The position numbers and the translations under genes were made by a program. Under the pieces are notes generated by a model. That model worked only from the letters and a program-made list of their open reading frames with translations, was not told where the DNA came from and did not search any database. Of a DNA stretch of 64,000 bases, positions 59,560-64,000 are shown one piece after another. Source of the DNA: Epilithonimonas lactis (GTDB lineage: Bacteria > Bacteroidota > Bacteroidia > Flavobacteriales > Weeksellaceae); NCBI RefSeq assembly GCF_900110605.1, contig NZ_FOFI01000002.1, forward strand, positions 186,001 to 250,000, read 5' to 3'. Each line of letters begins with the position of its first letter. Position 1 is the stretch's first letter.

Positions 59560-60909
59560 TCACCAATAAAAATTCCCGATCATCTGCATCCCAAACGTCT
59601 GAATCAGACAGAGATAAAACAAAACCTTGAATTGGTTGGGATCAACATCCTTCAACAAGATCAAAAAATAAGGTACCAAAAACAGACAGGCTCTCGCCGT
59701 TTCACCAGTTCCGTAAGCGCCTGTGAGAAGCATTGCCGACAGAGCAGCAATAGCGGAGAAAAACAGAATATTGATCTTTGGATTTCCAAAAACTTCGGTT
59801 CCAGCTCTCTTTGAAAAGAGAATTGCCAGGAAGCCAAAAGACAGAAACAAAAATATCTCCCCAATATCTTCCAGCCTGGTCATCAAATAAACAAATGGCT
59901 GATGAAAAAGTCTGAAACCATCCGGATTTTCTGAATGTGATGCCTGTAGGAAGGTTTCCAAATGACTATAACCTGTTGTTACACGAATCATCAGAAATGC
60001 TAAAACAAATAGGATTGTCATCATCAAACTCAGCCAGATGAAATTCCATTTTCCTTTGAGTAAAAAATAGAAACTGAAACAGCCTAAAAATGCAAACAGA
60101 AACAAACCTGAAAAAGTGATCAAATTCGTCAAAAGCAATCCTGAAAAGATGAATACGAATGACCAAACGTCGATTTTATTTTGATTGAAGATCCTCGCAA
60201 ATCCTAAAAGGAAGATAAATGTGGAAGTCAATACCAAAGAATCGATGGAGACCAAAAGATAAATATTGACCGATGGGATCACGGCAAACAAAATCAAGAG
60301 CCATTTTCTTCTCTGCGCTTCGAAGCCGAGATAAACCAGGATCTTATAAAATATAGGAAATGACAAACAGCCAATGGCAAAGAATACAATTGCCAGGGTT
60401 TCGATGTTAGAAATATTCAGGATCCAGAAATGCAAGAGCGTCACAAATGGTGGATGCGTTCTGGTGTGAAGTTGAAAATGTTCCAGATTTTTGGTGAAAT
60501 CACGAAGCCAAATTGCGCCATCTGTGATTTGGATCGCATCAGCATAATACTGTCTTCCTTTCAGGTAAAACGGTTGCAGAAAGGCGATATCAAAATTTCC
60601 CTGACTCAGATTTCCTAAAACTACAAGAGCAATCGCGACCAAAAAGAGAAGATAGACATTCAGTTTTTCTGAATATCGGAAGGCGAAAATCCCGGCGAAA
60701 AAAAACAGAAAGGCGAACACAAAGCCGCTCCACAAAAATTGATTGGGATAGATGACAGAGATCGGAAAAAGCAGACCAGTCCCTGTAAAACCGCCCTGCA
60801 GTTGATAATAGAAATTGGCTCCGGCAATGGCAACCCAAATGAAAATCGCGACGAAAAAGACAATCCAAGGAAAGTTCTTCAGCGTTGCCCATTGTAATTT
60901 TTCGCTCAT
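59560..60909 (-). CDS. Polytopic membrane protein, first gene of the polysaccharide operon
   Basis: 449 residues, about twelve helices. Similar in layout to the 518-residue protein: YADAIQITDGAIWLRDFTKNLEHFQLHTRTHPPFVTLLHFWI carries a possible luminal acidic loop, and GAYGTGETARACLFLVPYF a later motif. A GT-C-like glycosyltransferase is likely, but I do not recognise the family exactly. The operon appears to begin here. Confidence 0.7.
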   Translation of the reverse strand: MSEKLQWATLKNFPWIVFFVAIFIWVAIAGANFYYQLQGGFTGTGLLFPISVIYPNQFLWSGFVFAFLFFFAGIFAFRYSEKLNVYLLFLVAIALVVLGNLSQGNFDIAFLQPFYLKGRQYYADAIQITDGAIWLRDFTKNLEHFQLHTRTHPPFVTLLHFWILNISNIETLAIVFFAIGCLSFPIFYKILVYLGFEAQRRKWLLILFAVIPSVNIYLLVSIDSLVLTSTFIFLLGFARIFNQNKIDVWSFVFIFSGLLLTNLITFSGLFLFAFLGCFSFYFLLKGKWNFIWLSLMMTILFVLAFLMIRVTTGYSHLETFLQASHSENPDGFRLFHQPFVYLMTRLEDIGEIFLFLSFGFLAILFSKRAGTEVFGNPKINILFFSAIAALSAMLLTGAYGTGETARACLFLVPYFLILLKDVDPNQFKVLFYLCLIQTFGMQMIGNFYW

Positions 60910-60940
60910 TCTAGAATGTGTTTTGTTTTTTTAGAATGGT

Positions 60941-60948
60941 CAAAAATA
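60941..60948 (-). promoter_or_regulatory. Candidate -7 promoter of the polysaccharide operon
   Basis: On the complement TATTTTTG, 32 nt upstream of ATG 60909, matches TAnnTTTG. Three TAGAATG words lie around it (60912, 60932 and 60961), perhaps a binding repeat. No -33 box is clear. Confidence 0.4.
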
Positions 60949-61006
60949 TTAATAATACTTTAGAATGTCTTTAGTTTTTTGTGATTGTCCTGGTTTTTGT
61001 ATGTGG

Positions 61007-61039
61007 CTTCGACTTCGCTCAATATAAACTGCGTCGAAG
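61007..61039. repeat. Small inverted repeat CTTCGAC
   Basis: CTTCGAC (61007-61013) and GTCGAAG (61033-61039) surround a 19-nt spacer. Part of the 330-nt gap between the exopolysaccharide operon and the GH gene; the rest is copy D of the dispersed element. Confidence 0.4.
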
Positions 61040-61098
61040 TGCCGTGATCTTCAGATCAATTTTCAAGTCACGAGCAAACGTCGATGCTCCGACCAAAC

Positions 61099-61198
61099 CC
61101 ATAGCCCTGATGGGAACGGCATCCTTTTTCTTGGTTGCCTCGGCCTACGCTATGGCACCGAGAAAAAGATATAGTGGACAGCAGGTTCCCGGCTCCTG
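61099..61198 (+). repeat. Dispersed AGCCC/GGCATCC element, copy D
   Basis: CATAGCCCTGATGGGAACGGCATCC, a 12-bp stem (CTTTTTCTTGGT at 61124-61135, ACCGAGAAAAAG at 61157-61168, one G-U), then GATATAGTGGACAGCAGG and TTCCCGGCTCCT. It has the longest stem loop of the four copies and lies next to the GC-rich hydrolase gene. Confidence 0.85.
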
Positions 61199-61240
61199 AT
61201 TGAGTTTGAGAGTTTGAGAGTTTGAGGGTTTTAACTGCTC

Positions 61241-62323
61241 TTACAAAATCTCGAAGACAAACGTGGTCGAAGTCTCGAACGCGCCGCCCTGCGTGGCACC
61301 GAAGAGGAACTGTGGTTTTTTGCCGTCTTTGCTCATCAGCAGCATCGGGCGCTCCAGCCTTCCGAATCGTTTCAGGTGTTTTGCGGGTTCGGGTTCCTGG
61401 ATGTAATGCTTCATCTCGAGGTAGGCGACCTTTGGTTTTGTCCATTGGATGCCGTCTTTGGTGGTGAGATGCAGGCCGTACTCGTGGTTGTAGAAGCCCA
61501 TGTCGCGCGCCACCATATGGAATCGGCCGTTCTGTTTCCAGATGAACGCGTCTTCCAGTTGGGCATTGTTGGGCATATTTGAGAAGTCGATGACGGGATT
61601 TTCGGAGACTTTGGTGTATGGTCCCAGTGGCGAATCTGATTTGGCCAAGCCGTACTTTCGGTTGCCTCGGACGCTTCCTTTTTGGTTGACATATTCGGCG
61701 GTGTTCCAGGATTTGTAGAACAGCCAATATTGGCCGTCGTTGCCTTTCACGAAAGCTGGATTGGTGGTGCAGTGGTCGTCCCACGCGCCTTCTTTCCCGG
61801 GGAGAAGCAAGGGTTGTTCTGGTCTTGTCCAGTCGCCATCGAGGGTTTTTGAGGTTGCCAATCCGATTCTTTTGGTATCGGTTTTCCCGTTGGAATTGCC
61901 CATAAAGAAGAGCAGATATTGGCCGTCTACTTTTGTGATCAATGGATTGTGGCAAGTGGTCGCATCCCAAAACTCGCCACCTCTTGGGGCAAGAATGACT
62001 TGCTTGTGCTCAAATTTTTCGAAAGGTGAATTGGCCTCTGCACGACAGATCTCGGAGCCATTGAGCCAGCCGCCCATTCCTTTTTCCTTCTTCCATCGGG
62101 AGTAAAACAGATGGACCTTGCCATCGTCGCCCCAGATCGGGGAACTGCACCAGATGTAGTAGCCATCGAGGGAAAACTGCCTTCCAATGGGTTTCAGTTT
62201 GAAGTAAGGCTTCTCAGAAAAATCAAATGCCTTGGTGAAGGATGTCCCAAAGACCACGGCTGCAACGCCTAAGGCTGAGGTCTGTAAAAAGTCTTTGCGG
62301 GTGATATGTTTTGGTGCCTTCAT
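61241..62323 (-). CDS. Secreted five-bladed-propeller glycoside hydrolase family protein
   Basis: 360 residues. The N-terminus MKAPKHITRKDFLQTSALGVAAVVF is Tat-like (RK instead of RR). Propeller-like repeats: GYYIWCSSPIWGDDGKVHLFYSRW, FWDATTCHNPLITKVDGQYLLFFMGNS and AWDDHCTTNPAFVKGNDGQYWLFYKSW, then QLEDAFIWKQNGRFHMVARDMG. This fits the GH43/GH117-type fold. Three hand-counted 60-base lines are 60, 47 and 57% GC, against about 38% for the upstream operon, so horizontal acquisition is likely. Lone gene with repeat copy D downstream. Confidence 0.83.
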   Translation of the reverse strand: MKAPKHITRKDFLQTSALGVAAVVFGTSFTKAFDFSEKPYFKLKPIGRQFSLDGYYIWCSSPIWGDDGKVHLFYSRWKKEKGMGGWLNGSEICRAEANSPFEKFEHKQVILAPRGGEFWDATTCHNPLITKVDGQYLLFFMGNSNGKTDTKRIGLATSKTLDGDWTRPEQPLLLPGKEGAWDDHCTTNPAFVKGNDGQYWLFYKSWNTAEYVNQKGSVRGNRKYGLAKSDSPLGPYTKVSENPVIDFSNMPNNAQLEDAFIWKQNGRFHMVARDMGFYNHEYGLHLTTKDGIQWTKPKVAYLEMKHYIQEPEPAKHLKRFGRLERPMLLMSKDGKKPQFLFGATQGGAFETSTTFVFEIL

Positions 62324-62532
62324 TGATTTGATTTTCAGCTAAATTAATGGAAATGCTTGCGGGGAGTGTCCTGCGGTTTCGGCCTAATATCAAATCACCC
62401 GCAATTTAATCTTTTGATTTTAAGATATTTATTACAAAAACCCATTAGATCGGCCATAAATTAACTTTTGTAAATCCATCGTTTATTTTAATTTTTTAAT
62501 TTCAAAGCCTTAACCAATTAAATTCACAAACG

Positions 62533-63012
62533 ATGAGTACAAAAAATCAGATCAGCATCGACATTCCCAAAACTGTGATTGCAGATGTGACAGACAAATT
62601 ACAAGAATGCAGAACGCTCCTTGCGCCTTATCTACAGGGACTAACTGTCGCAGAGAGAAAATCTCTTTTCAAAATGGGTGATAAAACTGTAGCTACAGTG
62701 CAAAAAGTAAAGGACTATGTGGAGACCAATCCAGAGTTTGCCCCTGCATATATGAACAAAGAAGAATTTTTGAAAGACGAAGCTCTGGTCACCACACTCA
62801 GTCCTCTTGGCAATCTGGCTGATCAGCTGGCATCCGACATTTCGGACACCATTATCCTTGCCGGAAGCGAGGCTCTTGCTGCTGCCCTGTTCTACTATGG
62901 CACTACAAAAGAAGCCGCAGATAGAGGAATTGCCACTGCGGGTCCTATCTACGATGATTTGAAACAGAGATTTGTACAAAGATCCAGAAGATTTCCTCCT
63001 GCAACAGAGTAA
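62533..63012 (+). CDS. Uncharacterised helical protein, 159 residues
   Basis: No signal peptide or membrane segment; MSTKNQISIDIPKTVIADVTDKLQECRTLLAPYLQGLTVAERKSLFKMGDKTVATVQKVKDYVETNPEF is the recognisable start. It is alpha-helical throughout, with GSEALAAALFYYGTTKEAADRG in the second half. I do not recognise the function. It stands alone, with a strong terminator following. Confidence 0.75.
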   Translation: MSTKNQISIDIPKTVIADVTDKLQECRTLLAPYLQGLTVAERKSLFKMGDKTVATVQKVKDYVETNPEFAPAYMNKEEFLKDEALVTTLSPLGNLADQLASDISDTIILAGSEALAAALFYYGTTKEAADRGIATAGPIYDDLKQRFVQRSRRFPPATE

Positions 63013-63034
63013 GAACTCTGAATAACTTCATCAG

Positions 63035-63075
63035 CGACTCTTTGAAGACTTTCAACGTCTGAAAAGAGTCGTTTT
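63035..63075 (+). terminator. Terminator after the 159-residue gene
   Basis: CGACTCTTT pairs with AAAGAGTCG followed by TTTT; the loop holds a smaller hairpin. The next 265 nt up to 63342 contain no frame that I can support; I see the short inverted pair ACTTTTA/TAAAAGT near 63190. Confidence 0.8.
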
Positions 63076-63300
63076 CATTTGAATTTAGACATTCAACATG
63101 TGAAAACACTCGTCCGAGACCAATAACACACCTTATTTCTCTGAAATCAGACACCGAAGACACAAAACGGATCATCACATCAGCACAATAGACTTTTAGA
63201 ATGTAAAAGTGTGGTTTGTGAGTGGTTTTGGGTGGAGTGGAAATTGTGGGTATATTTAAATGACCAATAATTTGAAATTGAAGATTTATATACAATTAAT

Positions 63301-63324
63301 TTTTATTTCTTTGAAGAAATAAAA
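63301..63324. repeat. AT-rich perfect hairpin before the last gene
   Basis: TTTTATTTCTT and AAGAAATAAAA form an 11-bp stem with a 2-nt loop, 17 nt before ATG 63342. It may be a leader hairpin or a remnant terminator; no T tract on the plus strand. Confidence 0.45.
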
Positions 63325-63341
63325 ATTTCAGCAACTGCAAA

Positions 63342-64000
63342 ATGAAAACAATGAAATATGAAGTTTTACTTGTAAATGATTCTTCGGCTGGAGAAATGAC
63401 TGAAAAATGTTATGAGCAACCATACAATATCAATAATTATAGAGAATACATAAAAGAGCATAATTCTTTTCCTTTGGAAAAACCTCCAATTTGGATTAAA
63501 ATTTATGATGACAAAGAATTTAATTCCCTGAACGATTTTGTGTATTCATTACAAGATTTTATAATTAATGATAAAGTGAAATCAATACTTGAAAATCACA
63601 AATTGCCTAATCACGATTTTGTCCCAGCTGAGATTCATCGTAATGAAAGAAAAATATTATTCAATAAACTCTCTAAATACAAACATTATTATTGGTTTAA
63701 TACTATCTCAGATTATAATGACTATGTAGATTTTTCAAAGAGCGAAATCAAATTTACTAAAGACAAAAAAATAATTCAACTTAACATTAATTCAATTTTA
63801 GAATTATATTCTCTCCGTAATTCCAATCAAAAAATATCGAACAGGATTAATATGCTTTACAAGCTATATCCAAATAATCAATCTAAAATTCAAGAAATAA
63901 TTCTACACGAAGATTTATTTGGAGTGAGTTGGCGAGCAGAAAAAATTGTGCTGAATAAAAATTTTGACAGAAGCTTAGATTTGTTTTCGCTTCCAATATT
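63342..64000 (+). CDS. Partial AT-rich gene, possible Imm11/DUF1629-like immunity protein
   Basis: Open from ATG 63342 to the window end (219 full codons). MKTMKYEVLLVNDSSAGEM, then PPIWIKIYDDKEFNSLNDFVYSLQDFIINDKVKSILENHKLPNHDFVPAEIHRNERKILFN, resembling the Imm11/DUF1629 layout (beta start, W-x-K strand, ISEKVKxxLE helix, PVEI strand). One counted line is 23% GC, far lower than the surroundings. Polymorphic-toxin immunity genes are commonly AT-rich and stand-alone. The family assignment is tentative. Confidence 0.55.
   Translation, partial: MKTMKYEVLLVNDSSAGEMTEKCYEQPYNINNYREYIKEHNSFPLEKPPIWIKIYDDKEFNSLNDFVYSLQDFIINDKVKSILENHKLPNHDFVPAEIHRNERKILFNKLSKYKHYYWFNTISDYNDYVDFSKSEIKFTKDKKIIQLNINSILELYSLRNSNQKISNRINMLYKLYPNNQSKIQEIILHEDLFGVSWRAEKIVLNKNFDRSLDLFSLPI

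Noticed and set aside
60912-60967. Three TAGAATG words as an operator array
   Set aside because: Spacing is uneven (20 and 29 nt) and the word is short in AT-rich DNA, so chance is likely; mentioned only as a note at the promoter.
61068-61970. 300-codon open frame overlapping the GH gene on the same strand
   Set aside because: It lies in an alternative frame of the GC-rich hydrolase gene; composition is Arg/His/Pro-rich with no domain, and it runs through repeat copy D. High GC produces long stop-free shadows.

Overview
The window looks like chromosomal DNA of a flavobacterium in the Chryseobacterium/Epilithonimonas group (Weeksellaceae, Bacteroidota). The evidence is AT-rich DNA (about 38% GC in hand-counted core lines), start codons without Shine-Dalgarno sequences but with A-rich leaders, repeated promoters of the Bacteroidota type TAnnTTTG (the best is TTTG-N20-TATATTTG before a tRNA operon), a fused CcoN-CcoO oxidase, DUF6089, DUF3127 and DUF2752 genes, and dispersed intergenic repeats of flavobacterial type. 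The assignment is inferred from gene content, not from a search.

Layout. 0-2.3 kb: 5' part of a TonB-dependent receptor under a clear TPP riboswitch, then a WG-repeat-like protein and a DUF2752 protein. 2.4-8 kb: two aconitases in tandem (AcnB type, then mitochondrial type). 8-11.1 kb: an ECF sigma factor with a small Cys-containing membrane protein, then a lipoprotein/LytS-like kinase/LytTR regulator operon. 11.2-15.6 kb: two related TonB-dependent receptors. 15.6-19.3 kb: a 5'-truncated DUF4143 gene, an RluA-type pseudouridine synthase, a hydrolase lipoprotein and panB. 19.4-29 kb: a complete cbb3 oxidase locus with a divergent Crp/Fnr-type regulator, then ccoI, ccoS, ccoNO, ccoQ, ccoP, ccoG, ccoH and a SafE-like membrane protein. 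Two similar 14-bp palindromes lie at the regulator/ccoI and ccoS promoters. 29-36.7 kb: housekeeping genes (LOG family, MurU-like nucleotidyltransferase, RapZ-C protein, apt, TPR protein, ribH, YpfJ-type protease), three tRNA genes (Leu-UAA, Gly-GCC, Leu-UAG) and a DUF3127 gene. 36.7-40.7 kb: hutG and hutF (histidine breakdown through N-formylglutamate), aat and an EamA transporter. 41-50 kb: TPR protein, rfbD-like reductase, thioesterase, and an outer-membrane assembly operon DUF6089-uppS-bamA-skp-skp. 50-61 kb: an exopolysaccharide operon on the minus strand (two large membrane proteins, EpsG/Wzy, a degenerate arginase-fold protein, glycosyltransferase, WecA-like initiator, Wza, Wzc with a Gly-Tyr tail). 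61-64 kb: a GC-rich secreted beta-propeller hydrolase, an unrecognised 159-residue protein and the start of a very AT-rich gene that resembles a polymorphic-toxin immunity gene.

The most unusual signal is in the non-coding DNA. Four copies of one dispersed element (about 80-100 nt) lie at 34.7, 37.7, 40.9 and 61.1 kb. They share end boxes, while the central stem keeps pairing although its sequence changes, which suggests a mobile or structural RNA element. One copy forms the false N-terminal extension of hutF. Other repeat families (an inverted CCGTAGGAA element and ATAAATGAT-rich patches) fill further gaps. A three-way-junction structure with terminator features separates ccoP from ccoG.
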